A DNA stretch of 64,000 bases from Listeria booriae (GCF_000766865.1 NZ_JNFA01000023.1:1-64000), one strand, 5' to 3'. Counted from the first letter of the stretch, positions 39,912 through 50,107 are shown. Notes: a model not told the origin generated them from the sequence alone. A program made the numbers and translations.

Positions 39912-41198
39912 TCATTGCAAAATAAATTGTAACAAAAATAGCGCTGCAATGATATACATGAGTATCGGTGTTCGCGTCCGATTTTTTGTAAATAGTTTCA
40001 AAATCGGGTACGCAATGAATCCTGCTGCAATTCCGTCTGCGATACTATACGAGAATGGGATAATAATAACGATTAGCAATGCCGAGAACGTGTCCGCCGC
40101 ATTACTCAAGTCCATTTCTTTCATTTCCTGTAACATCGACATCCCGATAACAATTAAAATCGGGGCAATCGCGCTGTTCGGAATAAAAGAAATATACGGC
40201 ATCAAAACAAGCGACATCAAAAAGAAAATAGCAACCGTCACAGATGACAGCCCTGTTCGCGCACCACTTGCCGACATCGATCCGCTTTCTAGTGCCGAAA
40301 TCGTCGGACTCGTTCCAAATAATCCTGACAAAAATGCCGTAAAACTACTTGCCTGCAACACTCGCGGCAACTTCTCTGTCTGTCCGAGCTGCTTCGTCTG
40401 ACCATATGTCAAACCAACAGTCTCAAACACAAGCACCATCGTCAGCGAAAACACACTCGTCCAAAACGCTACTTGACCAACACCAGAAAAATCCGCTTGA
40501 AACAGCACATCTTTCCATGGCGCAAGGCTCAGCGCGTCTTTAGAAACTTCTCCGTGCACACCAAATAGCACACTCACGAGCGTCCCCACCAAAATGCTCC
40601 ACAAAAAAGCACCTGGTACTTTTCGCACAAGCAGAATCATCGTGATAATAAGCGTGATTAATGTCGACCAAACAAACGGGTCATGCATATCACCAATCGC
40701 TAAAATCGCGTGTTTCCCGCGCGTAATCAGTTCTCCTTTTTCAAGACCTAGCAACACCAAGAAAAGTCCTAAACCGACTGTGATTCCTTGTTTTAGAATT
40801 AATGGAATCGTGTCGTTCAACTTTCTTGCAAGTGGTGTAAATGCTAAAATCATGAATAAAAAGCCACTGACAACGACAACCGCAAGTGCTTGTTGCCATG
40901 ACAATCCGAGCGTTTGCACGAAATTGTAAGCGAACAAAGCATTGATACCCATACCCGGCATCAAAATAAGCGGTGCGTTAGCCCAAAATCCCATAACCAA
41001 ACAACCGACAACCGAAATAAATATCGTCGCTAGAATGGCGCCTTGATATGGTACGCCTGCTTCAGACAAAATCGAACTATTGACAACAATAATGTAGACA
41101 ACGGTGAAAAAACCAATCATTCCCGCTAACAGTTCCGTACGAACCGAAGTACCGTGCGCCTTTAGCCGAAAGACCTTGTCCAATAATTTGTGCATCAT
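39912..41198 (-). CDS. NCS2 purine permease (AzgA/PbuG type)
   Basis: 428 residues with about 13 membrane segments. The AzgA subgroup signs are the N-terminal RTELLAGMIGFFTVVYIIVVNSSIL, and PGMGINALFAYN. Substrate is probably guanine/hypoxanthine or adenine. I looked for a purine riboswitch upstream and found none. Gene order with lspA and the MATE gene matches the Listeria backbone. Confidence 0.88.
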   Translation of the reverse strand: MMHKLLDKVFRLKAHGTSVRTELLAGMIGFFTVVYIIVVNSSILSEAGVPYQGAILATIFISVVGCLVMGFWANAPLILMPGMGINALFAYNFVQTLGLSWQQALAVVVVSGFLFMILAFTPLARKLNDTIPLILKQGITVGLGLFLVLLGLEKGELITRGKHAILAIGDMHDPFVWSTLITLIITMILLVRKVPGAFLWSILVGTLVSVLFGVHGEVSKDALSLAPWKDVLFQADFSGVGQVAFWTSVFSLTMVLVFETVGLTYGQTKQLGQTEKLPRVLQASSFTAFLSGLFGTSPTISALESGSMSASGARTGLSSVTVAIFFLMSLVLMPYISFIPNSAIAPILIVIGMSMLQEMKEMDLSNAADTFSALLIVIIIPFSYSIADGIAAGFIAYPILKLFTKNRTRTPILMYIIAALFLLQFILQ

Positions 41199-41311
41199 AA
41201 TTCCTCTTTATTCAATTATCCCTCTCCCAACCCGTAGAGTCTCGCCCCTACCACGAATCCTTATTATAACAGACACAGCGGTTTTCGCCTAGAGCTTTTA
41301 CTTTTTTATTA

Positions 41312-41320
41312 TGATATAAT
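41312..41320 (+). promoter_or_regulatory. Extended -10 promoter of the MATE gene
   Basis: TGATATAAT lies 36 bases before the start; no good -35. Confidence 0.55.
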
Positions 41321-41356
41321 AGATTGCTTATGTGACTAAAAAGGGGGAACATCATT

Positions 41357-42697
41357 TTGGAACAAACATTTACAAGCGGTGAAAAATGGCGGCAGTTTTT
41401 TGTTATTTTCACACCTGTTGTTGTGTCGCAGTTAATGCTTTTTTCGATGGCTTTAATTGATACGATGATGTCAGGCCATTATTCCAATGAGGCCTTAGCA
41501 GGAACGGCGATTGGCAACTCTTTGTGGGGGCCATTTAATGCGAGTTTGTCTGGCTTATTGATGGCTGTGACGCCGATTATTTCGCAACTTATCGGTCGTG
41601 GCGAAGGACATGATATTAAGCGCACGGTTAGTAATGGCTTATATATTGCGATTGGACTCGCTGCTTTGCTTATTACGCTCAACTTTTTATTCGTGCCTTC
41701 GATACTCCGCATGATGGGGCTAGACCCTGCTGTAGCTTCTATTGCGAGGCATTTCTTAAACGGGATTTGTTTTGGGGTTCCAGCGTTTTTCTTTTATTCG
41801 GTGTTGCGCGCCTTCATTGATTCGCTTGGGCTTACGCGCGTGACGATGATGATTACGCTCATTACGGTGCCTGTGAATATTTTCTTGAACTACTTATTGA
41901 TTTTCGGAAATTGGGGCTTCCCAGAGCTTGGCGGGGTTGGTAGCGGTTATGCCACTGGGATTACGTACTGGATTGTCCTCCTTGTCACGATTATTCTGAT
42001 TCAAAGTCAAAAACGATTGCGCGATTATCATATTTTCTCAGGATTTCAACGCTTCAGCCTAGAAAAAATGAAAGAAATTATCAAACTTGGTGTTCCTAAC
42101 GGATTAACGATTTTGTTTGAAGTGAGCATATTCTCGGCGGTCACCGTTTTTATGGGACGGTTTGGGACGGATACGATTGCGGCGCACCAGTCGGCGATTA
42201 GTGTACCGACCTTGCTTTATGCGTTTCCGCTTAGTATCGCGGCTGCTTTAACCATCCTTGTCGGCTTCGAAACTGGCGCTAAACGACTTTTGGATGCTAA
42301 AAAATATCGTCATATCGGGATGGTTTCCGCGATTGCAATCGGGGTTGTCAACGGAGTCCTTTTACTCTTATTCCGCGACCAAATCGCGCTTTTATTTACG
42401 AATGATCCGAAACTTGCCGATTTGATCACGCATTTCCTTATTTACGCGGTATTGTTCCAATTTGCCGATGCCTTGCTCTCGCCTGTTCTCGGGGCATTAC
42501 GCGGCTACAAAGACGTCACGGTTACTTCGATTGTCGCCTTTATTTCCTATTGGATTATCGGTTTGCCGCTTGGGCTGCTACTTTCTTACACAACACTCGG
42601 TCCATTCGGCTTCTGGATTGGCTTAAGCGCAGGCTTATTCATCGCAGCCTTTATCCTCTCCATCCGCGTTCGATTCACTGAAAAAAGATTAGCCTAA
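41357..42697 (+). CDS. MATE-family multidrug efflux pump
   Basis: 446 residues, 12 membrane helices in two homologous halves, NorM-like. Starts at TTG 41357 with AAGGGGGAAC upstream. Conserved features include DTMMSGHYSNEALAGTAIGNSLWGPF near the start and QFADALLSPVLGALRGYKD in the second half. Exports cationic drugs by ion antiport in the family; real substrate unknown. Confidence 0.9.
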   Translation: MEQTFTSGEKWRQFFVIFTPVVVSQLMLFSMALIDTMMSGHYSNEALAGTAIGNSLWGPFNASLSGLLMAVTPIISQLIGRGEGHDIKRTVSNGLYIAIGLAALLITLNFLFVPSILRMMGLDPAVASIARHFLNGICFGVPAFFFYSVLRAFIDSLGLTRVTMMITLITVPVNIFLNYLLIFGNWGFPELGGVGSGYATGITYWIVLLVTIILIQSQKRLRDYHIFSGFQRFSLEKMKEIIKLGVPNGLTILFEVSIFSAVTVFMGRFGTDTIAAHQSAISVPTLLYAFPLSIAAALTILVGFETGAKRLLDAKKYRHIGMVSAIAIGVVNGVLLLLFRDQIALLFTNDPKLADLITHFLIYAVLFQFADALLSPVLGALRGYKDVTVTSIVAFISYWIIGLPLGLLLSYTTLGPFGFWIGLSAGLFIAAFILSIRVRFTEKRLA

Positions 42698-42719
42698 AAA
42701 AGTTGGAACTTAGCTAGTT

Positions 42720-43070
42720 TGGGACATACCCTAAATAAATCGGCGACAAGCGCTCGCATTGTTGAGGCTGTTCGAAGAAACTGAGTTACAGCCTCAATAT
42801 GCCTACGAGTTTGCGAGTAGGCGTTCCATCAGGATTCAGACGGCGAGTTCCAAGCGGTTCTGCTACACTAACGCTACGCATAACTTCTCGCATGGTCGGG
42901 GATACGACTCCCTCCCTGCTTTCAGTCATCACATACCCAAGTATGCTCCGCTTCCGGCTTCCACCAAATCCCCTGAATACAAACGCTTTCGCTCGATTTG
43001 TGTATAGCAAAATTTTTCGTCCTACTCAAGAAATTGGCTGGGCGATTTTGTCTTATTTTGAGTTTTGTCC
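42720..43070. repeat. Palindromic repeat element, copy 3 (with internal insertion)
   Basis: Left arm 42737-42760 and right arm 42969-42999 match copy 2; centre CATACCCAAGTATG at 42932-42945. About 170 bases of extra sequence between left arm and centre carry their own hairpins (GAGGCTG/CAGCCTC and GCCTAC/GTAGGC). Together with copies 1 and 2 it makes a dispersed family. Confidence 0.8.
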
Positions 43071-43093
43071 AACGTTACTAAATTCCAATTTTT

Positions 43094-44002
43094 TTATTTT
43101 GCGAGACCTGCGTGTATTTTATCTAAATTCCATTGCATCATTTCTAAATACGAATCGCCAGTCTTTCCTTGTTTGGCAGTCGAATCCGTGAATAATTTCG
43201 CAAAAATTGGCACGTCCGTCTCATTCGACACACTCTCCATACTTCGCGGATCAACGCTCGTTTCCACAAATAAAACGGGTACTTTATTTGCCCGAATCGT
43301 CTCGATGACCTGCTTCATCTGATCTGGCGTCCCTTGATTCTCCGTATTGATTTCCCAAATATACGCCGCGTTTAGTCCGTACGCTGCCGCGAAATATTTA
43401 AACGCCCCTTCACTCGTCACCAGCGTCTTATTTCCCAAATCTGCAAACTTTGTTTTCGCTTCTCCATCTAATTTTGCGAGTTTTGCCGTGTAGGCTTTCG
43501 CGCGTTCCTTATAATATGTCGCATTATCCGGATCTACCTTCACCAACGCATCACGCGCATTGGCAACGTACTTCATCCCGTTTTGCAAATCAAGCCACGC
43601 GTGTGGGTCCGTCTCACTTTCCTTCCCCTTCGCATGCAAGAACTTAGGCGCAACACCTTTGCTCAGCGCTACCGCCTCCTTTTGTCCCGAAGAAGCCATC
43701 AAGCGATCAAACCAGCCGTTTCCCGTCTCCAAATTCAGACCATTATAAAACACAATGTCTGCATCCGCCATTTTCTGCACATCTTTTGGCAATGGGTCAT
43801 ACTCATGCGGATCAACCCCGACAGGAACAATGCTGTACAGCTCGATTTTATCGCCACCAACCTGTTTCACCATGTCATATAAAATCGAATACGTCGTCAC
43901 AACCTGCAATTTCCCAGAATCCGCAGCCTTCTCTTTCCCGCCACATGACGCCAAAACAACGCCTAAAAGCACTACTACCAGCGCTAAAATCATTTTTTTC
44001 AT
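43094..44002 (-). CDS. mntA: Manganese/zinc ABC transporter binding lipoprotein
   Basis: 302 residues with a lipobox (LASC, Cys20) and the metal-binding cluster A-1 fold. Candidate metal ligands lie in [23 protein letters not shown], a glutamate near [10 protein letters not shown] and an aspartate in TSVDPRSME. Two-His/Glu/Asp ligation fits manganese as well as zinc. Last gene of a three-gene operon; overlaps the permease by ATGA. Confidence 0.93.
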   Translation of the reverse strand: MKKMILALVVVLLGVVLASCGGKEKAADSGKLQVVTTYSILYDMVKQVGGDKIELYSIVPVGVDPHEYDPLPKDVQKMADADIVFYNGLNLETGNGWFDRLMASSGQKEAVALSKGVAPKFLHAKGKESETDPHAWLDLQNGMKYVANARDALVKVDPDNATYYKERAKAYTAKLAKLDGEAKTKFADLGNKTLVTSEGAFKYFAAAYGLNAAYIWEINTENQGTPDQMKQVIETIRANKVPVLFVETSVDPRSMESVSNETDVPIFAKLFTDSTAKQGKTGDSYLEMMQWNLDKIHAGLAK

Positions 44003-44841
44003 TGTTTCACGCTCCTTTTTCCAAAAATAAGTCCTTGCTTCGGCGAAAATACGAATACGAGGATGAACAAGACCGTTGCGGCAAGTACAATCGAAGCACC
44101 CGATGCAAGATTATACATGTAGCTAAAATATAGCCCAATCACCGCACTTAAAGCTCCGAATCCCGCCGCTAAAAACAGCATGACCGACAAGCGATTCGTC
44201 AGCAAGTACGCCGTCGCAGCAGGTGTAATCAGCATCGCCACCACCAGAATAATCCCTACCGTTTGCAAAGAAGCGACCGTCACAAGCGTCAACAATGTCA
44301 TTAAGAAATAATGCAACACCCGCACTTTCAAGCCATAGCTCTCCGCCATCACCGGATCAAACGAACTCACAAGCAGCTCCTTATAAAACAATCCGACCAA
44401 AAGCAGTACAACCGCACCAATCACAAGCGTAATCCACATATCACTATTCCGCACTGCCAGCACATTTCCAAACAAAATATGATACAAATCCGTCGAACTT
44501 TGCGCAAGCGAAATCATAATAATCCCCAGTGCGAAAAAAGAACTAAATACAATCCCGATAGCCGTATCATTTTTAATCCGACTATTCTGATTCACAAATC
44601 CAATTCCTAGCGCAGCAATCACGCCAAAAGCCGCCGCCCCGAAAAAGAAATTAACGCCCAGCATATAAGAAACCGCAACGCCCGGCAGCACCGCATGCGA
44701 AATCGCGTCTCCCATCAGCGACATCCCTCGTAATATAATAAAACTCCCAATCACACCCGACACTATCCCAACAATCACCGACGTCAACAACGCCTTTTGC
44801 AAAAACTCATACTGCATCAAACCTTCCAAAAACAACATCAA
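43999..44841 (-). CDS. mntC: Manganese/zinc ABC transporter permease
   Basis: 280 residues with eight or nine membrane helices and the ABC-3 family pattern ([39 protein letters not shown]). Naming follows Bacillus mntC. Overlaps the ATPase gene by ATGA and ends in the lipoprotein gene's start. Confidence 0.92.
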   Translation of the reverse strand: MMLFLEGLMQYEFLQKALLTSVIVGIVSGVIGSFIILRGMSLMGDAISHAVLPGVAVSYMLGVNFFFGAAAFGVIAALGIGFVNQNSRIKNDTAIGIVFSSFFALGIIMISLAQSSTDLYHILFGNVLAVRNSDMWITLVIGAVVLLLVGLFYKELLVSSFDPVMAESYGLKVRVLHYFLMTLLTLVTVASLQTVGIILVVAMLITPAATAYLLTNRLSVMLFLAAGFGALSAVIGLYFSYMYNLASGASIVLAATVLFILVFVFSPKQGLIFGKRSVKQ

Positions 44842-45566
44842 CGAACACCTCCAAACCGAAAACCTTGACCATACGTCTTCAAAATATTATCTTCCGTAAA
44901 AGTCTCCGTCGTGTCCCCATAAGCAACCAATACCTTGTTCAGCAAAATGACTTCATCAAAATACCCCGCCACCTTATGAAAATCATGATGGACAACAATC
45001 ATTGTTTTGCCCTCATCTCTTAGTTGTTGCAAAATACGAACAATCAGCGCTTCACTTGTCATATCAATCCCGACAAACGGTTCGTCCAACAAGAAAATAT
45101 CAGCCTGCTGCGCCAAAGCTCGCGCAATAAAAACCCGCTGCAACTGCCCTCCTGACAACTCCCCAATCTGCCGTTTCGCAAAATCTAACATATCCACTTG
45201 CGCCAAAGCATCCCGTGCGATTTGCCGTTCTTTCTTCCGCGGCCATTTCATCAATCCAAGCTGAGGATACGTCCCAATCAATACCGTATCCAGCACCGTA
45301 ATTGGAAACGTCAAGTCCACACTATTACGCTGCGGCACGTACGCTATTCTCCCGCGAATCCCTTGCACCAGCTCCCCTTCCCACGTCACCGTCCCCGACT
45401 CGGCTGGAATCAAACCAATTAATCCTTTTAGAAACGTCGATTTCCCAGCGCCATTCGGTCCGATAATTCCTGTCATTTTTCCAGGGGCTATTTGAAGCGA
45501 AACGTTCTCCACAACTCGTTTTTGTCCATATGCAATCGATAAATTTTCTACTAACATCACCATCAC
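44838..45566 (-). CDS. mntB: Manganese/zinc ABC transporter ATPase
   Basis: 242 residues with Walker A GPNGAGKSTF, signature LSGGQLQRVFIARAL, Walker B IFLLDEPF and the switch histidine (VVHHD). First gene of the operon, behind a promoter with an MntR-like operator. Confidence 0.94.
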   Translation of the reverse strand: MMVMLVENLSIAYGQKRVVENVSLQIAPGKMTGIIGPNGAGKSTFLKGLIGLIPAESGTVTWEGELVQGIRGRIAYVPQRNSVDLTFPITVLDTVLIGTYPQLGLMKWPRKKERQIARDALAQVDMLDFAKRQIGELSGGQLQRVFIARALAQQADIFLLDEPFVGIDMTSEALIVRILQQLRDEGKTMIVVHHDFHKVAGYFDEVILLNKVLVAYGDTTETFTEDNILKTYGQGFRFGGVR

Positions 45567-45605
45567 CTTTTCCCATGCGACTATTTTTTACACATAACTA
45601 ACAAT

Positions 45606-45659
45606 GTTTCTCTAAGGAAACTTTATGGATAGTATAGCCTATATAAATGGATTTGTAAA
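45606..45659 (-). promoter_or_regulatory. mnt promoter with MntR-like operator
   Basis: Minus strand: TTTACA (45654-45659), 17 bases, TATACT (45631-45636). The palindrome GTTTCTCTAAGGAAAC (45606-45621) lies at the likely start site and resembles Bacillus MntR boxes (TTTGCCTNAGGAAAC type). Manganese-dependent repression is inferred. Confidence 0.7.
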
Positions 45660-45702
45660 GGAGTCTTCATTTAGTAGTCAGGATTAATATTTCGCACAAC
45701 AA

Positions 45703-45733
45703 AAAGACGCAAACCATCGCGGCTTGCGTCTCC
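45703..45733 (-). terminator. Terminator of the marR gene
   Basis: AGACGCAAGCC pairs with GGTTTGCGTCT over 11 bases with a short loop, then TTTTTG on the minus strand. Confidence 0.88.
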
Positions 45734-45737
45734 AACT

Positions 45738-46142
45738 TTATTCAGCTAACTTCTTCAACAACACTTGGAACTGCTCGCGTTCTTCTTCTGTAAATACAGA
45801 GAAACGGCGAACGAGCATTGCTTTTTTCTTCTTCTCAATCGAGCTTACAAATGTTTTTGCTTCTTCCGTTAATTCCAGTACGATAATTCGACGATCCACT
45901 TCGGAGCGGTGTCTTGTAATGAAATTATTGGCAACTAACGCGTCGGTAATTGCTGTAATATGACTTGCTGACACATCTAACTTCTTCGATAAATCTGTGG
46001 TTCGGTTGATGCCATTAGCAATTAGGCTCAGTACCCGAAATTCGCCACCTGTCATTTTGCGCTCTAAAATACCATCTACTTCATGTCGAAAACTATTAAA
46101 GACACGCTTTACAGCCGTCTCCATTTCCAGAAAATCATCCAC
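45738..46142 (-). CDS. MarR-family transcriptional regulator
   Basis: 134 residues with the winged helix (TTDLSKKLDVSASHITAITDALVANNFITRHRSEVDRR) in the middle and dimerisation helices at both ends. Its gene lies between the mnt operon and ctpA. The ligand and targets are not evident. Confidence 0.88.
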   Translation of the reverse strand: MDDFLEMETAVKRVFNSFRHEVDGILERKMTGGEFRVLSLIANGINRTTDLSKKLDVSASHITAITDALVANNFITRHRSEVDRRIIVLELTEEAKTFVSSIEKKKKAMLVRRFSVFTEEEREQFQVLLKKLAE

Positions 46143-46154
46143 GTCAAAGCCTCC

Positions 46155-47654
46155 TTACTTCAGTTGTTCTTTCACTAATTGAACTGCTTTTTGTTGTTGC
46201 GGGTCTGTATCTTTTAAATGTTTCTGAATGGCAGTGATTAGTGCATTGGTTGTGTCGCCAGTCATAATGCCGTCGACTTTCAGTTTACTAGCTGTTTGGA
46301 ATTGTTTCACAGCCGCTGTTGTATCCGCATCATACAAGCCATCTACTTTACCAACTTTGTAGTTCAGTGCCGCAAGCATCGATTCAATTGTTTTCACGTC
46401 ATCGCCGAAGCTGCCTTCTTTGTAAGTTTTGGATGCATCCGGAATCGCCATGGTCGCATAAGCTGGTAAGGCTACTGCTACATCCGGTTTGATACCTTTT
46501 TCGTGAATCCAGTCGCCATTTGGTGTTAGCCATTTCGCAACCGTTAGTTTGAGTAAAGAACCATCGCTTAGTGGTGCTGCCGTTTGTACCGTTCCTTTAC
46601 CGAACGATTTCGCACCAACAAGCTTAATGCCACCAGATTGACTAGCCGCCGCTGCTAAAATTTCCGACGCACTTGCGCTACCTTCATCAATCAGCATCGT
46701 CACAGGCACTTTCACTTTATAGCCATCGTGCGCGCTACTGTCTGATTTAATGACTTGTTTCGTGCCATCTTTTGCTTCTTCTTGCACAACAACTTTGCCA
46801 TCAGGTAAGAAAAGACTAGCAATGTCCACCGCTTGATCGAGTAAACCACCAGGGTTTCCGCGTAAATCAACGACAAGACCTTTCATGCCTTTACTGTCCA
46901 TGTCTTTTAATGCTTTTTCAAGCTCGCTATATGTGTTTTCTGAGAAGGTCGTGATTTGAATCGTTGCGATTTTGTCTGCATTTATTGTCGCGTAAACTGT
47001 TTCAATCGGAATTTCATCGCGAACAATTTTCACATCAAAAGGTTTATCCGTTCCAGGGCGCGAAATCGTCAATGTCACGCTCGTCCCTTTCTTACCACGG
47101 ATTTTCGTTGTTGCTTCCGTTGAAGAGACGCCTTTAATGGATTTTCCGTCCACTTCTACAATTTTGTCATTCGGTCGCAAACCTGCAGCCGCTGCCGGAG
47201 AATTCTTGATTGGCGAAACAACTGTTATGTAGCCATCTTTCTCCTGTATTTCGACACCAACACCTGAAAAACTAGAAGAAATCGTATCATCAAACTCTTC
47301 TGCTTCTTTTTTCGACATGAAAGAAGAATACGGATCGCCGAGTGAATCGACCATGCCTGTAATCGCACCTTCCATCAACTTATTCGTGTTGACATCTTTA
47401 AAATATTTATTCTGAATCTCATCGTATACATTGTAAAGCTTCGTAAATTCTTTCCGTTCTGGAATCGCCACTTTCACTTGCTTGTCCGCGCCAAGAGACA
47501 TCACTAGCGCTGTCACTAATGCCGTTACGAACACACAGCCAAAGAGCAGCAACACAAACGGGAAAGTTTTCATTCGAATAAAGCCTTTATTCGGAGTTTC
47601 TGGTTTCTTCTCCACATCATTCGGTTCATTCGGATTTGTTGGTCCTTGTTCCAT
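46155..47654 (-). CDS. ctpA: C-terminal processing protease (S41, CtpA type)
   Basis: 499 residues from ATG 47654; GTG starts 12-15 bases upstream are possible. Order: cytoplasmic tail, membrane helix (about 30-52), PDZ domain (FSGVGVEIQEKDGYITVVSP..), catalytic S41 domain with Ser in DEGSASASEI and Lys in KSFGKGTVQT, then a peptidoglycan-binding domain (VKTIESMLAALNYKVGKVDG). It trims C-termini of extracytoplasmic proteins. Confidence 0.94.
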   Translation of the reverse strand: MEQGPTNPNEPNDVEKKPETPNKGFIRMKTFPFVLLLFGCVFVTALVTALVMSLGADKQVKVAIPERKEFTKLYNVYDEIQNKYFKDVNTNKLMEGAITGMVDSLGDPYSSFMSKKEAEEFDDTISSSFSGVGVEIQEKDGYITVVSPIKNSPAAAAGLRPNDKIVEVDGKSIKGVSSTEATTKIRGKKGTSVTLTISRPGTDKPFDVKIVRDEIPIETVYATINADKIATIQITTFSENTYSELEKALKDMDSKGMKGLVVDLRGNPGGLLDQAVDIASLFLPDGKVVVQEEAKDGTKQVIKSDSSAHDGYKVKVPVTMLIDEGSASASEILAAAASQSGGIKLVGAKSFGKGTVQTAAPLSDGSLLKLTVAKWLTPNGDWIHEKGIKPDVAVALPAYATMAIPDASKTYKEGSFGDDVKTIESMLAALNYKVGKVDGLYDADTTAAVKQFQTASKLKVDGIMTGDTTNALITAIQKHLKDTDPQQQKAVQLVKEQLK

Positions 47655-47841
47655 TCTTTCGCTCACCACTTTCTCACTAAAAGCACCCTAGTAAATTTAT
47701 ATTTCTAACTTCTTATATATTCTATCAGCTTTTGCCTAGAAAGGACAGCTTTTGTTGCTCCCAAAACTAGAAAAACAAGTAAAAACAAAAGACAATTCCG
47801 CGTCCTCCCATTTTTACTTGCTTTACTAATCTATCTATAGC

Positions 47842-48054
47842 TTAAACGACAACTTCATAGCCTGCTTCATCTACGGCTTCTGCGATGTTATCTTTTACTT
47901 CTTTGCCATCATCATACGTCACTTCTGCCGTGCCTGCTTCCAGTGAAATCACCGCTTGTTGCACACCTTCCACCGATTCAATTGCTTCACGTACACGCTT
48001 TTCGCAATGCTCGCAACTCATACCTTCAACTTCTATGACTAATTTCGCCATCAT
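47842..48054 (-). CDS. copZ: Copper chaperone CopZ
   Basis: 70 residues, one HMA domain with the copper-binding GMSCEHC. AAAGGAG precedes the start. It carries Cu(I) to CopA. In Listeria copZ normally follows copA directly; here nadR and pnuC come between. Confidence 0.94.
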   Translation of the reverse strand: MMAKLVIEVEGMSCEHCEKRVREAIESVEGVQQAVISLEAGTAEVTYDDGKEVKDNIAEAVDEAGYEVVV

Positions 48055-48104
48055 CCGTCACTCCTTTGTTATTTCTACGTCTTTATTATACCCCACCCAG
48101 GTAA

Positions 48105-48800
48105 TTATTGCACGGATAACACTTTCTTTTTCTCCGTATCATGCCATTCCAACAATCCATAAACCGCATTGAACAAGTAAATCGCGTACTGCGTTGCAAT
48201 AATCGGGTTTTTCGTATAAATATTAAGCGAAATAACTAGCACATTCATGATAATCCACAAATACCAGTTAAAACTAAACCTAGCAATCATCAAAAACTGC
48301 GCCGTCACACCCAATGCGAAAATAAAATTATTCAACATCAGCTGATACGGATCATTGGCCACACCAAGAATCCCTGTTAAATACATGTTCACAAAAGACG
48401 CCACGATAATAAAAACAATCGCAATTCCAAAATGACGCTCGGTTAACTGTCGTGGTTTTAACGTCGCTTCCTCATTTAAATGTTTCTTCCAAGTCACCAA
48501 GCCAAAAATATGTGTCACAAAATAGTAAATGCTCGGTAGCGCCGCACCAACGTTTCGGCCTAACAAGTTCCCGCTCATCTCACCAAACCCCGCCAGCATC
48601 CCGAAAATATTCCCACTATTCTTCCCCTTCGCCAGTAAAATCACGCAAATCAAGCCGCAAATGGCACCAATAAACGATAGTAAATAACGCCATTCAAAGT
48701 TAGTCAGTGGATTAGTCGCCAGAAAAGCAATCGTGACAAGCACCACAGAAACATACGGATACGCTTTATTTCGCCCAATTTTCATAATTAGAGTTTTCAT
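48105..48800 (-). CDS. pnuC: Nicotinamide riboside transporter PnuC
   Basis: 231 residues from ATG 48800 (AAAAGGAGC upstream), overlapping nadR by 35 bases. About seven membrane helices with the PnuC pattern (GAALPSIYYFVTHIFGLVTWKKH, NWYLWIIMNVLVISL). Facilitates nicotinamide riboside uptake, which NadR then traps by phosphorylation. Confidence 0.92.
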   Translation of the reverse strand: MKTLIMKIGRNKAYPYVSVVLVTIAFLATNPLTNFEWRYLLSFIGAICGLICVILLAKGKNSGNIFGMLAGFGEMSGNLLGRNVGAALPSIYYFVTHIFGLVTWKKHLNEEATLKPRQLTERHFGIAIVFIIVASFVNMYLTGILGVANDPYQLMLNNFIFALGVTAQFLMIARFSFNWYLWIIMNVLVISLNIYTKNPIIATQYAIYLFNAVYGLLEWHDTEKKKVLSVQ

Positions 48801-50040
48801 CGTTTTGCTCCTTTTTGTCATTTAATAGTTGTTCTACTAAACGAATGCTCTCCAAGTAACGTTCCTCGTAATTCCCCGAAGTGATGGCCACGTACGGAAT
48901 GTTATTCTCATGCATCAGCTGTTTTAACAATTCCTGAAAATCTTTGCGTTTTTCCTTGCTACCGAGGTGTCGCAACCCATCGTTCACCCAAGGCGTATTA
49001 TTTTCGAGCAAAATAACCAAATCAAATGGCTGCGTCTCAATCATCGCTTGCACAAACGGATGTTTCTGCCCTTCATACGTCATACAAAAAGCTTGCGTCG
49101 TCACATAATCCGTATCAATAAACGCTACTTTATTCGCATATTTCACTGCAAAATCAATATATTGCGCCTGACCGAGTGAAATTTTATCATAATCGGAAAA
49201 CTGCAACGCCTTCTCGTTTCCGCCGAGATGAGAAAACACGTAATCCCGCCCGTATTCCCAAGCACTCGTCGTGTTAAAGGTATTCGCAAGTTTATTCACC
49301 AACGTCGATTTTCCGCTAGACTCCCCACCAAGAATCGCGACTTTACGAACGAAAAACGGCTTTACTTCTGTCGGAATGTAGTCCCAATAATGAAATGGCT
49401 CCTGTCTAATTTGTGTCGCGCTAATGTTCATAAATGAGCGCTCCGCATCAATCACAACCGTGTCAACGCCTAGCAACTCTTGATAACGAATCGCATCTTT
49501 CGGCTCACTCGAATAAATTGCATTGGCTTGAATATGATTGTCAGAAAGCAACTTCTTCGCCCGAATCGCCCATTCATCCCAACCATCCGGATACGGCGGA
49601 ATCCCATCTTCCGACAAATCATGAATTTTAATATTCTCTTGGTATTTAAACGTCTGCAATAACCAGCGCCAACGATCCTCCACAGTCGGCTGTTTCGTCA
49701 TCGAACTCTTTTGAAACAGATCGAAATCACGCGACGCATCATGACACAAAATCACATGCAATTCATCCACTTGGCTTGCAGCTCGCTGAATCAAATAAAT
49801 ATGCCCTGTGTGTAGTGGATAAAACTTTCCGAAGACAACACCGATATTTTTTTCGCGTGGTGGGTATTCTAAATGTAGGACTTCATGTAGCGCTTGCAAC
49901 TTTTGCGCACTCGGTTCTTTGATTTTATTATTGATTAATTGGCTCAGGTAGCCTTTCGTGACGCCAATTCGGTCGGCGGCTTGTTGCAGGGTAAGGCCGT
50001 TTTCTTTTAAGGCTAGTTTTAAATATGTATATCGTTGCAT
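48766..50040 (-). CDS. nadR: NadR: regulator, NMN adenylyltransferase and nicotinamide riboside kinase
   Basis: 424 residues with three parts: Xre-type HTH (about 10-55, LTLQQAADRIGVTKGYLSQLI), NMN adenylyltransferase (GVVFGKFYPLHTGHIYLI, with GxFxPxHxGH) and kinase domain with Walker A GGESSGKST (about 239). Converts nicotinamide riboside to NMN and NAD, and through the HTH can repress. A perfect NadR-type operator precedes it. Operon with pnuC. Confidence 0.93.
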   Translation of the reverse strand: MQRYTYLKLALKENGLTLQQAADRIGVTKGYLSQLINNKIKEPSAQKLQALHEVLHLEYPPREKNIGVVFGKFYPLHTGHIYLIQRAASQVDELHVILCHDASRDFDLFQKSSMTKQPTVEDRWRWLLQTFKYQENIKIHDLSEDGIPPYPDGWDEWAIRAKKLLSDNHIQANAIYSSEPKDAIRYQELLGVDTVVIDAERSFMNISATQIRQEPFHYWDYIPTEVKPFFVRKVAILGGESSGKSTLVNKLANTFNTTSAWEYGRDYVFSHLGGNEKALQFSDYDKISLGQAQYIDFAVKYANKVAFIDTDYVTTQAFCMTYEGQKHPFVQAMIETQPFDLVILLENNTPWVNDGLRHLGSKEKRKDFQELLKQLMHENNIPYVAITSGNYEERYLESIRLVEQLLNDKKEQNDENSNYENWAK

Positions 50041-50062
50041 CTGAATCGCTCCCTTTTGTATT

Positions 50063-50080
50063 TGTTTATTATATTAAACA
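50063..50080 (-). promoter_or_regulatory. NadR-type operator upstream of nadR-pnuC
   Basis: TGTTTATTATATTAAACA is an exact TGTTTA-N6-TAAACA, the NadR box known from enterobacteria. It overlaps a TATAAT -10 (on the minus strand) about 25 bases before the start, so occupancy would block transcription. Autoregulation by NAD level is inferred. Confidence 0.82.
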
Positions 50081-50107
50081 AAAAGTCATTGAAAGTCAAT
50101 AGTAAAT

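Noticed and set aside
41199-41290. Possible purine riboswitch before the NCS2 permease gene
   Set aside because: A GC-rich leader is present but the purine aptamer core (TATA, GTCTCTACC, paired loops) is not recognisable.
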